From assembly GCF_000003815.2 (NCBI RefSeq), contig NW_023365777.1, positions 523,790 through 587,789 of the forward strand: DNA of 64,000 nucleotides. Direction: 5' to 3'. Below are positions 26,469 through 40,075 of this stretch, one piece after another. The translations under genes and the position numbers were made by a program. Under the pieces are notes generated by a model that saw nothing but the letters and a program-made list of their open reading frames with translations, made no database searches and was not told the origin of the DNA. Each line of letters starts with the position of its first letter. Position 1 is the stretch's first letter. The DNA is from Branchiostoma floridae. Lineage: Eukaryota; Chordata; Leptocardii; Amphioxiformes; Branchiostomatidae.

Positions 26469-26582
26469 GCCTGGGTATCATCCTATGTAGTAACCGCTGG
26501 CTGAATCTTTTTGCTTGCGATGTCCCGTGGCAAATAGCAAGCATGAAGATTGAGCCAGCAGTTTCTATGGAGGCTCCAAGGC
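26469..26582. mobile_element. short inverted-repeat element
   Basis: GCCTGGGTATCATCCTATGT...CGCTGGCTGAATC is mirrored by GATTGAGCCAGCAG...GGAGGCTCCAAGGC, with GCTTGC near the centre on both arms. About 114 bp, non-coding. It generates a spurious minus-strand open frame. Confidence 0.6.
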
Positions 26583-27949
26583 TACAACATTTCAAGTCAC
26601 CTGGGTCACTGGAATAATGCAGAAGTACTTCATTCTGCAGTTCTTCGAAAAAATGGTCAGGGCATCTGACCAAGTAAAACTCAACATTGTGACAGTAACT
26701 AATATAGTCACTGTCACAATCATGACATATTTACACCACTGTCAATTCATGCTTAGTGCTAAAAGTGATAATGGAATGTCTGTTTTGAATATACACTCAA
26801 AAAGGAGAAAGCTCCTGCTACTTCAGCCACGCTACACATGCCCAGAACATCTCAACACACATCCTGCAAGTAGCTTTCAGAGCGGCAGTGTTTTTAGGGG
26901 GAGCGCAGATTCTGTGTTTTTCAACATAGGAGTTCTCTATGCTGAGGAAGAGCGTTAGCTGAGAGAAGGAGTTTTACAAGTCTGTGTAATGCAAACTCTG
27001 CTGTCCGGCGCTGAATTGGCCCCATGTACACAATGTAGAGCAGCCGTAAGAGGCACGATTGAATCAGGCTAGAGTTTTATTGCCCCTGGGTAACACTGCC
27101 ACTCTGAATGTCTGTGAAGGCTGCTACCCTGCAAGGGAGGATCAGTGGAACCAGACGTAGAGGGATCCAGAGGCCAAGTAAGAGATGAAATCAGAGACTG
27201 GACAGGCAGGTCATAAGCTGACTGCACACATGCAGAAGGCGAATGATAGAGAAGGAGGAAGCTTGTGCTGGAAGTGACCATGATGGTCCCCAACCCTCTA
27301 GTAGAGGATGGCACTAGGTGAGGTGAGGTGAGTTTTATACTCTCTACCAGACTATAGGGAGAATAATAGCCCGGGGAGTTTGGCCACCATAGTTACTTTC
27401 ATTCGCAGGGGAACATCAACCTTAGCGTGGACTCACTGCTCCTCTGGCCACCTGGCCAATTATTCCCTTTTTTTCTCAAATCTTATAAGGCAGTTGATGC
27501 TGGGTGTTATTTCTGTTCAAGAGTAAATGCATTAGGTTTACCAAGGACATTATAACGTCCTTGGGTTTACATATTAAGGCACATTCTTAATGTACTGCGG
27601 AGGTTGTGATACAATTCATGTATAATATATATAATGACATTTGCTTCATAGGCCAGGGGCAGATTAACAGTAACTTTTTGCATGACAACATTCAAACAAC
27701 ATTTGTAATCATACAGACTAAACTCAATTTTACAAGAAGTTGAAGTTCAAGAACAGGTCAGCAACAAAGAAACAAACTACTTGTAAGTTGCATCATTGCC
27801 ACTCCAGTTATGAGAAGATTAAAGTAACTACTGTTACAATATTATAAAATAAGTCCTCTGAGTCTCCTGTGCTTCGATATTCTAAAATCCAACACACAAA
27901 TGTCTGGATAATTGCCCAATCCAATATGTATACTGTGTTGCCAGACACA

Positions 27950-30900
27950 TCAGTTTTCTCTGCACTTATTAACTGGCTTTCTGCAGTTAGGACAGCTGTC
28001 TGTCTGAAATCAGAAAATGGCAAAGCATAAGTTATAATCATTATGTTTCCCAATAGTGAAAACAAATTGTTTTTTCCGGTGTGCTCTTCTTCTGAAGTTC
28101 TGTTGCTTCAATGGAAGCAATTCATGCAATTCTCAATCATAGCTTAGAACTGCCAGTGATGTTGATGTCAGCATATTAATGACAAACAAGAGGGAGGTAT
28201 AGCTGTTGCACCAAATAGCTTTTCCATTTTAGCCTACTACACGTTACTGAGATATATTTTTTTGGCAACACCTCAGGGGTGAGACTAACTGACACTGTAG
28301 TATTGTGTGCGAGTAGATTCAAATTGACAAAAGGCAAATTACTGGGAGTGAAACATCCTGCATCTAAAAGAACTGTTGCCAAGAAATAGTTTCTAGTTAT
28401 CATGCAACTTCTCATACATTTAGTAAGCCTTAAGTTCTTATCGAAAGGAAAACTAGCAACATTTCCACCCAAAAAGATCATTAAGAACTGTGTGTAGATG
28501 TCATTTTGTCAAACTTGGAGAAACTGTGAAGGAAAGAAATCCGCAGAGGGTAATACTGCAGCTGCTGTAGTTTGGCAGCTAGATTTCACTACAACCTTAA
28601 GTTTGTGTAAATCGAAACCTTTGTCATCTAGTGAAAGATGACAGTTTGAGTGCTTTATCATACATGTCAAGTGCTTCTGTGGTGTTGAGTAATTGTGTGG
28701 CTAGGCTAGTGGACAATTGGCACCAAGTGCTCACAGATTCAATTTCTGGCATCCGTGGCAAAATATTGAGAAAAAAATTTGTCACTCCACCAAGGTGTAA
28801 AAATGGGTACCTGACTTTGGTTGGGGAGGTAAAAGGTGGCGCAAGGAGAGGGATGGGTTCTGCTTTCCTATACCTACTGCATCTAAAACAAGAAAGCTTC
28901 TGAAAAAAGCTGGCCGGTGCATATTTTGGAAAAAGCCTGGATGTTAAACAAAATCACACGAAAAAAGAGTTTTTAAACATCGAATTACTGAATTGTTCTT
29001 TCTTCTATTAAAAAAACACTACATGAGATTTGTCTAACAAAGAAAAAAAAAATTTGGCAAGTGGGGTTCGAACCTACGATCTACGACTGGAGAAGCCAAC
29101 TAAGATAGGTACCGTGCTGTAGACTGCTCGGCCACACTGGCTCGATTATGCAATTGCACGTATAGAAGGGCTATTGGGTTAAATTGACCGATCCATGCAT
29201 CCATGCATCCATGCAACCGCTTCTCCCGTCTCATAGCCGGTGCTATGCACCGGCAAAAAGGCTATGGACCCTTCATCTACACTACTGGAACATCTCTTCA
29301 ACATCTCAATAAATAAGAGTGTTTAAACTTACTTCAGCTAACCAATGATACAGGCAGTCGGGATGGAACAGATGACGGCAAGGTGTACGAACCAATTGAC
29401 CTCTGACCTCTTTACAGATGGTGCACCTGGAGTCTCCACATTCTACAAAGAAAAAACAGCAATTGTTAACTAGATGGCAACCAAAATCTGCTTTATGCAG
29501 CCGTTGGTTTCATACTAATTCATTTGGTTTATTTTGCTCAATATAGAATGTATGATTTAAAACACAACAAAACAGAGCTAACACCTCCCCACATGTACCA
29601 AATGTCATTTCATCCATCCAGAGGTTCTAACATAATGCTGATCACAAATATTGGGAAATACAGAGTCTGACACACCGACACACCAAAAACTATACCTCCA
29701 TTTTCCATGGAGGCAACAAGTACACATGTACGTACCTTGCTCTCCTGCAGTGTCTGGCTGGACACTCAGTGGTTGGGCTTGACCAGCTTGACCGCTCTGT
29801 GCCGTTGATGAAGCCTCCTGCTGCTGACCATGGAATCCTTCCAACAAACACGCCTGTATATTGCTGTCATCAGTATTCTAGTAGAAATCCATTATGATAA
29901 AAGATGTTTAGAATCAAAAAGACAAATCTTTGAACAATTTTCATTTTATAATGCCAAAGTTTGTAGTAAGCGCAGAAACGCTCAAAAGGGCCTAAATCAT
30001 ACGTTTTGAAAGAAATTATCGGGTCTATTTGCATTACCAATGGCATTTTTTCAAAACTTTTTTTGTCATTAAAAAGTCAAACTTTCACAGTCACAGTCAC
30101 ATACATTTGTGCTCAATAGTAAAAAATATATATACTAGGCAAAGTCAAATGTACATTTTTATTCAGTTTGCAAAATTATGTTCCTATGTATGAATATGCC
30201 CCGAAATTCGAGTGTTACACCTTATTTCTTGGTGAAGCTCAGAACTTATCAATCATCACTCTTAGTCTTACTTCATGATCAGGTACATTGTACGTAACTA
30301 TGAATTTCAAAGTAGTACACTAAATGCTTTGCTAGTGCAGTGCCTGAGTATAGCCTTACAACTTCTAAGCTACATACCTCTTCCTGATTGTCTGGAGGTT
30401 GCAAGATGGGGTCATGGCCCTCAGTCTACAAATAGAGAGGAGAGGACGAAAAACATTAGACACTATAAAGCCTACCCCAGTTCAGTTCAGTAAGCCTACC
30501 TGACACCTTAAAAAACTTTAAGTTAAAATGAACGATAGTCACTGATTCTTAATTCAATTGTGACGTTTTTTAGGCCTAGGAGTAAAAATGGTGCGTTTCC
30601 TGTTACCTGACTGCATGACCCTGGCAAAAAGCTAGTCTATTTTTAAGTAATCTGCTGGCAAGAAACATACAATTTTTGATCTAAGATCTGAGTGATAAAA
30701 TCATTCATGATGAAGAATTGTATAGGAAAATTCGTGGGTATGGTTATGCAGGGGTTCAGTGAGTTATTCTAACACACCTCATCACCACAAGTGAAATTCT
30801 GCAAAACGTTTGCTGATTGTGAACCCAGTGAATACATAATCTATTGGAAAATGGCACAACCTTGGAGTTTAGTACCCCTTAAACTGGATTAGGGCTGATG

Positions 30901-33900
30901 TTCTTTTTTTTTCAATTTTCTATCACGCTTTTTTTTGTAAAAGGATTGACGTAACCGGTGACTAACACCTTTTCAAGATGTCAACCCGGAGACCAGTCTG
31001 TAGGATTGATCCACTCACACCAGGAAGGTCCCCTACTCTTTTCGAGTAAACTCACCCAGTGGACTCTCCATTCTCCCTCCCCATCTTGAGCAGGTTGAAC
31101 CTGTACTGTTACAGTAGTTGGACCTGAACTTGAACCCTGGTCACTGGGCACCTCCAGAATGGTGTTCCAGGGAATCAGGTCTCCTCCCGGCCACCTCAGG
31201 GTGAAATCTCTCAAGCCAGATCGCTCAACAACCTGATTGGAAAACAGGTAGTGAGAACTGAAATTCACTAACTTAATACATTTGATAGTTCTTGTAGTAG
31301 CTTCACAATTCTTACGTAAAATATCTATTCCATCCATATATGTAAACCACTGTTTTGTTGGGACGTATGGTTAACCCATTGGGTATGTACAATAAAGTTC
31401 ATAGACTGATAGAGGAATAAGATTAATTTTGAAACTCTTGTGGTTAATTGAGAATTTATTGATGCAATTTTGGCTACATGTACAAACAGTTTATACAATA
31501 TTGTACAAGTTGACATCAAAATGTCAAATAAAAGATAATACTGTACAGCATTCACTTCAACAGTCTTGATATATCATTAAAGGTACATTGTACCTTTCTT
31601 TCAGAAAAGTCCCAGAAGCTTGAAAGAAAGAAGAACCAACATGAAGAGAATAATAGTCTAAGAGTAAGAGATTATGAGTCTGTTAAAACTGTTGCATCAA
31701 ATGGGTCAAGGGCAATGTTGTTTTTTTAAGCCATGAATCATATTTGTGATGATGTCAAAATGAACAGCTTAAAGGTGTTATCTCTACTCAATTTGTCATT
31801 ATATATATATATATAATTATTCTACAAGATGTACAGCTTTTTGAGTATTGTGAAGGGGTACCAAGAATGGCCTTTGAGTTGATTAGGCAGTATGCACTAA
31901 AATTTAGCATTTCAATGAGGTACATACATGTACCGTAGTACCCAGATTATTCAGGGCAAGAAGGGGGTCATAACAACTTGTTTCACTTTGAATCAGTACT
32001 GACTATTGAACAACTTCAAGTACATGTAAATACAAAATAGATTTGGGATTAAATTCAGCAAAAATATTCTGACACACCCTACTGTGTTAACCTTAATAAA
32101 ATAAATGTACATCAATGTATTATATAGGACTTTCTCTACTAATTGTACATCAATTTGAGTTTTCAAAAATACTGTTACAGTAGACTTACTCTGGATGCAA
32201 TCTGCAGAGCCTGGTTTTGCACCAGTCTTGGTCCTGCCAACAGTGTGTTCAGGAGAGTGTGGCCATCTGTGTCAAGTATCTCCACCCTGCATACTGTGTT
32301 TACAAAAATAATATAAGTACATGTATATATCAACTTCAAGTATGGGGTTGGTAGGTAGGAATTCTTTTAGACTTCTGGTGAAGAGATCCCAAAAATGCTG
32401 TTTAGCAGTAAATAAAAAAACTAAAATGCATCATTATTTAATACTATGATTCATACACTAATACTACCAATGTGTTATACACAATAGTTATTTTACCTAC
32501 ATGTACCTACCTACCTACCTATAAGTCCCTTGACCTCCTGTAATTTTACAGATAATACAAATGTCATGTACAATGAACATGTACATGTACAAGCACAAGT
32601 ATAGTACTAGTATATGTAAACTAAACAAGGATTTTTATTTCCTAAGTATAATTTCAAGAAGTAAACTTCCTGGCACACTTGACTAGTTGCTTACGTCAAA
32701 AATGAGCAAGGTCATGTGTTTTGACTCTCGCAAGTTTTCTTCTCGCAGTCTACTACTTATTCATAAAAGTGACTTTTATACTGCTTAATTATTTTGGATT
32801 TGATAAACAACAGTTTTAAAGTGAGTCTGTAAGCTTTTATCTTACAAGTATGAATAGAAAATAAAATATTTCCCTGACCTTGAGCATGAAACCGTGTCAA
32901 CTGTTCCTCCAATTCAAGAGATGGTGGGGGTGATGGAGCTAAGAGAACATTAAGAACATAAGTAAAAAAAAAAGTAATGGTCCAGGACTATAAGAATGTG
33001 CATGGTTGAGTTTTATGCTCTGTCTATAGAAATTCTGAATAAAAGTATCCTTATACACAATTGAGCTTTTAAGTGGAAGACTGTGAAGACAGACCATTTC
33101 ATCTATGACAGCATAGAAATCAACAGCTTGTCAAATTGGAAAACATATCAACACCATTATAGGATTTAAATCATAATTGCTATCTTTCTTCTATGATGAA
33201 AGCTTAAGGGGATATTCCAAGCAAGCAACCAACAAATCAAACAATCAACCAATGACTCACCAATGAAATTTAGGACTAACAAACAATTACAAACAAACAA
33301 ACAAAAACATGCATTTTCCCTTCTAAAGGTAAATAAATTATTTGCAAAATCTTGACTTAACCAGTATGAGGAGAAAATAAAATAATCTTTACCAGATAGC
33401 TCGTACAACTCCTCAGGTCCTTCAAAATCATATAGGTTGCATCTTGGATAACTGTCATTCTAAAAGAATGGGGAAAACATTTGTTTTAAAAATGTACAAG
33501 TATGACTATAGTTATTACAAGTTGAGAACATTATAATGATACATTCTTAAATCCCTTCAAGTCTTGTCTCCAACTTAATTTTTTTTGTTTCATGTTAATT
33601 TGTAAAAGTCATTTCAAGCTTAATGTACACTAATGTCATAAAATGCCATTGTCAATGCCAAGACCAAAGAAGCTGTGATTTTATTTTAATATAACTATTA
33701 TTATTAATTTAAGATCAGTACATTTACTGAAGTGCAGACTTTTAGTCGACAGACGGGACAAAATAGATTTGTAAACAGTCCAACATTTCAGATACCATCT
33801 ATGATACCTTTCGTCAGTCACTGACTAACTTCTGCATTTCTATTTACAATAATTTTAGAATGACATACCTCTAGATGTATAAAGGCAGGTGGTCCATAGG

Positions 33901-35857
33901 GAGCGAACTGTGGGGCAATTGTTAACTCTTCATCTTGTTCCTGAAACCGAGACATATATGAATGTATTATGAACTGGTCAATACACAATGTTAAGAACAA
34001 TCTTCGTATTGCTCTAAGAAAAACCAGAGGGAGCAAAATACATGTACATGTTTCTTTCTTTCTACCAAGAGATAGATCAAAATAACAAAGCATTAAGCTT
34101 CACTTTGTTACTAGTAAGCAACCCTACTTAAATGTCAATTGCCCCTTACTAGTACAAAACTCTTTTTGCATGGATTTCATAGAGATATTTATCTACATGT
34201 CTTACCTCTACTATCAGTTCACCAATGGAATCTCTCTGTGTACTGTGGGCCTGGTTGCTGGTTGGGTCTGGACTCCTGCGGTAGTCAGTTGGGTCATTCA
34301 CACCTGTACAGCCGCCTCCCTGTCCTGATGGACATACTACCCCTCCCACAGTCCCTTCTTCCTCCGAAGGCTGCCCTGCATCAGTAACTGTACCACACTG
34401 TGTCATGACTGACCGGTAGTTACATATAACATTACTACACCTCCCTAAGAGATCTTGTTGACTGGTTTGCGTTGCTGCTTCTGCCTTGTTTTCTTGGCGT
34501 TTGTGAGCCACCGCATCATCACCATTTTTCTCTTCCGGTGGTCGCCCAAAGTGCAACTCTTCATAACTTTTGTGAGGCCCAATTTGTAAAGAAAGTCTTG
34601 TTTTTGGGGTTCCATGTCTGACACTGTCATCACGGTAAAATGCATTGGAGGGGAGACTTTGACTGTACTGTGAGGAAGAACCTGGAAAGTCTTTTTGTCC
34701 ATCAGAGTTGTTTCTGAAATCCTTGTCAAAATCTCCATCCTTCTTATTCTGATTTATTTCAGATATCTCTTTCTGGGAGGGATCGCTCGTTTCTTGTGCG
34801 AATGCAGGCTTTGTAATCCTGTTAAGTTCCTTTTCCCAGTTTGAATTGTCAGAATTGAGATCCAGCTTTAGCGTATCTGGTATGGGTACAACACTGCAAC
34901 CAATTGTTGCAGACAAGGAACTCACCACAGGCGTGGGGAATTCTCTCTTTGTCAGTGATGTATCCCCTGTCATCTTCTCCTTGTCTATAGCTGACAGCAC
35001 TTTTTCTGCATGGAATGTCACACTACCTTTGTCATCAGTTTCATTGGCTTTCTTCTTGGAATCCATAAGATGGACTTCTTCATTAAAGACATATTCTGAA
35101 GATGCAACTTGGTCCTTGTCTTCCTCGATACTGGTTAACATTGTACTGGTTCTTGAAACAAGGTCTCTGCAGTACTTGTGGAGTTCTGACACCATATTCA
35201 AATCCATTTTCTTCTTCCGATCCTGGGCTATGGAGATCGTCTTTCTAGACTGACCATCATGTAGCTGCGCTTTCAGGTCACTCTCCAAAGAAGCCACATC
35301 GTCCGTCATCTGTACCGCAAGCGCTATGATGTTACTGACACGACTGTCAATGGTTGGTGCAGATGCGGCCACCACTTGCCCGCCGTTCCCCATTTGTCCT
35401 GGGTAGCGCTCTTTTAAGGCAAATTGAATCATGCCCCATAATCGCGGACGAAGTTCGGCAAGCTGACGGAGATCATTCTGTGAGAATGGTCCACTTTCCT
35501 GCGAGTCCCTGAACGCTNNNNNNNNNNNNNNNNNNNNNNNNNNNNNNNNNNNNNNNNNNNNNNNNNNNNNNNNNNNNNNNNNNNNNNNNNNNNNNNNNNN
35601 NNNNNNNNNNNNNNNNNGTGGACATACTGTGAGTCTGCTCTTTTCTTCTTCAGAAAGGCCAAATCTTCCAGATCTATTTAGGATCAGGTCCTGTTCAGTG
35701 ATATTTGACCGACCTTGTCCACGCACACTAAGACCAAGTCCCGTAAGGTGCGATGTCAGATCCTTGTTGCATGTAGTTAATGGCACAACAGACTGGTCTG
35801 ATGGGAGGTAATACGTGGGACCTGCTCTGACTCTTCACTCTCAAATGAGCAACTCAT
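27950..35857 (-). CDS. RING-H2 finger protein, probable E3 ubiquitin ligase
   Basis: Ten coding exons in phase, transcript order: 34206-35857, 33869-33940, 33393-33459, 32879-32938, 32190-32293, 31056-31232, 30378-30425, 29736-29877, 29333-29442, 27950-28003. The RING is split over the last two exons: CTIC, then CRHLFHPDC with YHW, then SCPNC; this is the C-x2-C ... C-x-H-x2-H-x2-C ... C-x2-C zinc pattern typical of ubiquitin ligases. The protein ends eleven residues after the last zinc cysteine. The first exon encodes a long hydrophilic, Ser/Asp/Lys-rich region with a weak LSEEEKSRLTVCP motif interrupted by the 100-N gap (35518-35617). The middle exons encode an acidic segment and a compact region (LRDFTLRWPGGDLIPWNTIL ... 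EWRVHW) that I do not recognise. The start at 35855-35857 (MSCSFESEESEQ) requires a one-base correction near 35820. A 5' non-coding exon may lie at 36178-36266. Substrates unknown. Confidence 0.78.
29058..29146 (-). repeat. tRNA-like sequence (type II arm), probably SINE head or tRNA relic
   Basis: The minus strand reads GTGTGGCCGAGCAGTCTA (A box) and GTAGGTTCGAACCCC (B box) with spacing long enough for a tRNA with a variable arm, and an oligo-T run follows as a pol III stop. The 5' and 3' ends do not form a clean 7-bp acceptor stem, so a functional tRNA-Ser/Leu is doubtful. It lies in the last intron of the RING gene. Confidence 0.5.
29186..29220. repeat. CATC/CATGCATC microsatellite
   Basis: GATCCATGCATCCATGCATC then CATGCAACC, three units of an 8-bp repeat, beside a hairpin AGCCGGTGCTATGCACCGGC. 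Intronic. Confidence 0.7.
35518..35617. other. assembly gap (100 N)
   Basis: One run of exactly 100 N inside the large 5' exon of the RING gene. The reading frame is the same on both sides only if the gap length happens to be correct modulo 3, so the missing protein segment (after LTVCP) is unknown in length. Confidence 0.99.
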
Positions 35858-36720
35858 TTCAATCCTTCTGTAATTCAATAAAATACAAAAGCATATCACA
35901 CATTTGAAATAAATTTTACAAAAGGATATCCACAAAGATCCAAAATTCAAAGTATTAGCGCTTGAAAGCTAGCTTTGAAAATGATAAGCTTTGTATCCAT
36001 TAGCATACCCTGTCACATTACTTGAGTATTTTACACTTTTACATAAGTATTCTCAGGTCGCGAGAACTTAGGACTTAACAGCTTGGTAGCTGATATAACA
36101 CATGTACAATGCTGGCAAAATACGTTAACCTTCAGACTGAAGTTTGAAGCCAAATGAAAGTACTTACGCTGGTGTTCTGCATGGCAAAAACCTCTGACTG
36201 CACTGTGATATCTGGAAGAAGTCTCATTTGGAGGATCTTTTGGGGTATTTTTTGAGGATCCACATTCTATATGTACTTTTTGTTGCAAGTAAGAAGACCT
36301 CTACATGCACGTTGTATAACAAATTTACACAATTTCTTACCGTTCTGTAATGCTTAGGTTAGAGAAAATGTATTTCGAATGAAAATGGTACTTTCCAAAT
36401 CCCCTGCTCTACCCCCAGAACAAGCCATAGACTGGGCCAGGGGAAAGCCTGATCCTTATCTCTAACATGTCTGGATCAGGTAGGAAGAACCAGAGAAAGT
36501 CCCAGACAGGGGAAGTGTAGGAGTACTTATGTTACACTGTGACCTAGTTCTTGTCATTCATCAGAGCTACATGTACATGTCAGTTGGTTTGGCACATGAA
36601 TCATTGACAAATTTATAGAACATTACTTACACTTTTGTTTGGCGATTTTATACATTATATATATATATACACATACACACATACACATATATGATATATA
36701 TATATATATATATGTATGTA

Positions 36721-37643
36721 CGAGGGTGAGTCAGAAAGTAATGCAAGTGGTTTCATAACAGAGTCTTTCTTTGATCGAATGAGTTGAAATTTGGCACAAA
36801 GGTTAAGACATCTCTCCTCTTGAGATTGAAACATCTAAATTTGTTGCTCATTGTTTTATGAGTGACTGAGCTGCTTTCAAGGTGACCATACCCTTGGTAT
36901 CTCGTCAAATGAAAAGTGGGGTCCAATTAACGTACAATTAAGAATTTCCCTAAACCATTTTTTTTATTGTGGGAGACTAAGCCAGTACATGCAATAAGCT
37001 GCATTTCTCTATAAGCCACACGCTTATTTTCAACACTGAAATCCGAGCAGTATTTCTTTTTTCGTTGCTGGTGTAGAGTGAGGTATACGCGGTGTTCAGG
37101 GTCATGAGATCTGCAGTGTTATGATTAAAACTTTCTCTAGCCTACTTTTTCATTAACAAAGAGAAATGAAACTTAGCACACTTTTTAGTCTTTAAACAGT
37201 TAATAACTGTGTAAAGTTTCGTTTCTTTTGGTAAATGGAAAAGTAGTCTTTTAACCAACAACTCACGAATTCGTGTATAAATCCAACCGCTCTATAACGC
37301 AACTTACTGCATCCTAGCAGCTGTAAATAAAGAACCATTACGAGTTTAGAAATGAAAATTGGTAAGCAACCTATAGAGACATTTGTTATCATACATATAT
37401 AATTTCAACCTCCTACAGTGATTTTCAGTGGGTCAGATTTAGAGGAATCGATAGTCTGACAAGCTACCAAGGGTGTGTTCATCTTGAAATCAACTCAGTT
37501 GCTCATAAAATGATAAAGACCAAATCTAAAACGTTCAATCTCAAGAGGACATATATCTCTACCTTTATGCCAAATTTAAACTCAATTGATTAAAAAACGA
37601 GTCTGTTATGAAACCACTTGCATTACTTTCTGACTTACCCTCG
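36721..37643. mobile_element. non-autonomous mariner-like element (copy 2) with TA target duplication
   Basis: Perfectly flanked by TA (36719-36720 and 37644-37645). Ends CGAGGGTGAGTCAGAAAGTA and TACTTTCTGACTTACCCTCG (approximate) are inverted, as is the subterminal TTGAAATTTGGCACAAAGGT. The interior shares GAGTGACTGAG and CTACCAAGGGTGTG-like stretches with copy 1 at 16224-17142. About 923 bp, no transposase. Confidence 0.85.
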
Positions 37644-38600
37644 TATATATTTATTTATTTGGAATTGGATACAATTTGAAGGGAGTCGGCAACGAAATCT
37701 AGTTCCTTTACGAGGCTGACTCCCCAAAAAGATCATATAAATATATATATATGTATATAACATATGCGTGCGTGCGTGTGTGTGTGTCCCATGGGGATCT
37801 ATAACATGCAAAGTATGCGCAGAAGATTGCTGACCCAGTTCTTCTCGCTTCTGCTATGTTTTCTAATCTAATGAGTATATCAGTACGTGGAGACCTGATT
37901 ACCCCCATGAAAAGCCACATGGAGAATACACTATGATTCTGTAACTAAGTGTAAGAAATGTTACAGTAATAATTGAGCACTTACAGAGCAACAAAAGTGA
38001 GTAAAACCAGCATAATTCCATTTCAAGTATCCTTATATCCCCCATACAGAGCCTAAATGAATGGCAGTAATTAGTTGTAGCTTTTTGTGACAATTAAGAA
38101 TTGTTCCTATGCAGAGACACAAATAAATGACATAACCTACCCAGTAATGAGCAGTTATTACCTGATTTAACATAGTCAATTAGACGACGCTTGTTTTTCC
38201 ATCTGTATATATTCCTCTATGCAGTAAAGGTAAAACCATTCATTTAACTTGCTGGGTGTCGGAGTACAAGCCCTTTAAAGATCACAGAAATTTAGAGAGT
38301 TGAAAATCGTGTTTTCATTGGTTCTGGTAACACCCTCTTAATTTCAGAACTTCAGTAAAACTTAAGACCACATGGAATATGAGAATATAAAACTTTTTTT
38401 CGTACCTTAAGCAGTAACATCAGAAAAGCCATCGCAATTTCAGTAATTTTCAGTCATCAATTGTTTGATTTGGAGGGTCTCCGAGGGGGGCCCCAGAACG
38501 CCATAACGAAAAATAGCTGGAGGGTTTTAATCATATGGCTGTTCATAGGTCCCCATACCTATCACACATACAAAGTTTGAGTTGATTTGGCCCACCCCCG

Positions 38601-39776
38601 GGTTGGCGGAAACGGCTGCCCGGTCGGTCGGAGGAAACCCCTGCCCGGTCCGGTCCGGAGGTTGGTTTTGGGGTTTTTGATTGTACCGAATGTAAACAAC
38701 ATGGCTTGCTGTCGCAACAGCGATTTAGGTGCATTTCTCTTGTAGGCTAATCCTACGTTGAACAGTAGCACTAATATCGTAAAACATTACCGTAATTACC
38801 GTAATAACAGTGTAATTGCGATCTTATACACGTTTGCGGTAAACACCAGATTTCGGTGATGCCAGCTCACTCAGTAGCGCTTATAAGGTCGATAATGAGC
38901 TGCGTGTCCTTTACCGTCAGAACTGATTAGCACCTCGATTTTTTTTTTGCGAAAATGTTATCCCCAACACTAGTTTTATACTTTGAAATAAGAAAACTGT
39001 AGGTTGGATTGATTGGATTGTGTTATTCATCGGATATTTTTGCATTCCATGCGGCGCACATTAGGTCGTTGACCCGAAATACGCAGTGTGTGTAGACACG
39101 TGGATATGTGTGAGGCGCTTCTAATAGGGGACAGTAGTAAACTTTATCGTTACTTGCTCTTCGGAATAGCTTTAGACAAATAAGATGTGGGCATTAATCA
39201 GAGTATGAGTCATGATGGGATTCTGCTGACTCTTGGTGCTTTGACCACGAACACATTTTCTTAAATCCTTAGTTAAATCTTTATTATCTGCGGGTCTCTT
39301 CATTTCCGACATGTGAGAAAATAGTATCGTGATCAAAGAATTGCAGTTTCAGGCTGTTTGTTTAATAATCAACTATGTTCTTATTAATAATCCGTCTACA
39401 CGGTATTCAAAAGACGACTATTCTTCATATTACCGACCGTTCTCCACGTGATATCGCCCCGTAAATACGGCCGTACGATCGGATTTACAACATGTACATG
39501 ATTACCCTAAGGCTTGTCGTAATTTAGATACAGAATAATACCAGCCGTTTTCCAACCAAAACCCCGTCCAAAATTTCGACACGGTTTTTGTATACATTTA
39601 TTCTATGATGAGTGTATGTTTAATATTGAGATTACTGCTTTCTGCTACAAGAAGGCACAGCTGCACTAGATACCTTACTCTGCTGTATGCAATACTGGAA
39701 ACCCCCAAAACCATCCTCCGGACCGGACCGGGCAGGGGTTTCCGCCGACCGACCGGGCAGCCGTTTCCGCCAACCC
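38601..39776. repeat. 1.2-kb interval bounded by ~76-bp GC-rich inverted repeats
   Basis: The left arm 38601-38676 begins GGTTGGCGGAAACGGCTGCC and the right arm 39700-39776 is its reverse complement with only a few changes, including the CGGTCCGGTCCGGAGG block. The AT-richer interior has no coding frame. It may be a DNA transposon derivative; no target duplication is clear. Short open frames on both strands lie in the arms and are artefacts. Confidence 0.75.
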
Positions 39777-40075
39777 CATCTTCCGACCTCTGCCTGGTTT
39801 TGCCTGCTTTTCTCCTGCATTGAAGGACTCTTAATCAGAAATCCCTAGATGGCGCTGTTGTATGTTTGGGAAGTCGGTAAACTCTCATCCTGTGACAGCC
39901 GTAATGTCCATACTAGTATTCTCTTAGTCCAACAATGTAAAGTCTACTTTTGTGAAGATCTTTACTGTAAAAGTCCAAGGCAGTGAAGTCCACCACTCTA
40001 GAAGTAGAAGTCCACGTGCAAGCCCCCCGGCCTATGCGAATGGTATGGTCCAATAATAGATGCTATAATTTAAAG

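Larger units (their letters stand above)
20917..27949. other. gene-poor region with MITEs and a minisatellite
   Basis: Apart from the elements listed separately I see no exon with convincing codon pattern and splice sites. AT-rich unique-looking DNA fills 21380-23550 and 24730-26460. Small hairpins built on CCAAGGACATTAT / CGTCCTTGG occur at about 21402-21441 and 27540-27565. A B-box-like GGATTCGAACAC at about 23205 is isolated. Confidence 0.5.
35868..40075. other. intergenic region between RING gene (minus) and TSNAX (plus)
   Basis: Divergent upstream region. It holds a possible 5' non-coding exon of the RING gene (36178-36266, donor GTAAGT), a mariner-like element, AT dinucleotide microsatellites (36655-36715, 37737-37757) and a 1.2-kb inverted-repeat structure. 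The last 100 bp before 40076 are the TSNAX 5' flank. No other coding exon is evident. Confidence 0.5.

Noticed and set aside
38543-39823. Arg/Pro-rich open frames at both ends of the interval
   Set aside because: They are the GC-rich inverted-repeat arms read in both directions.
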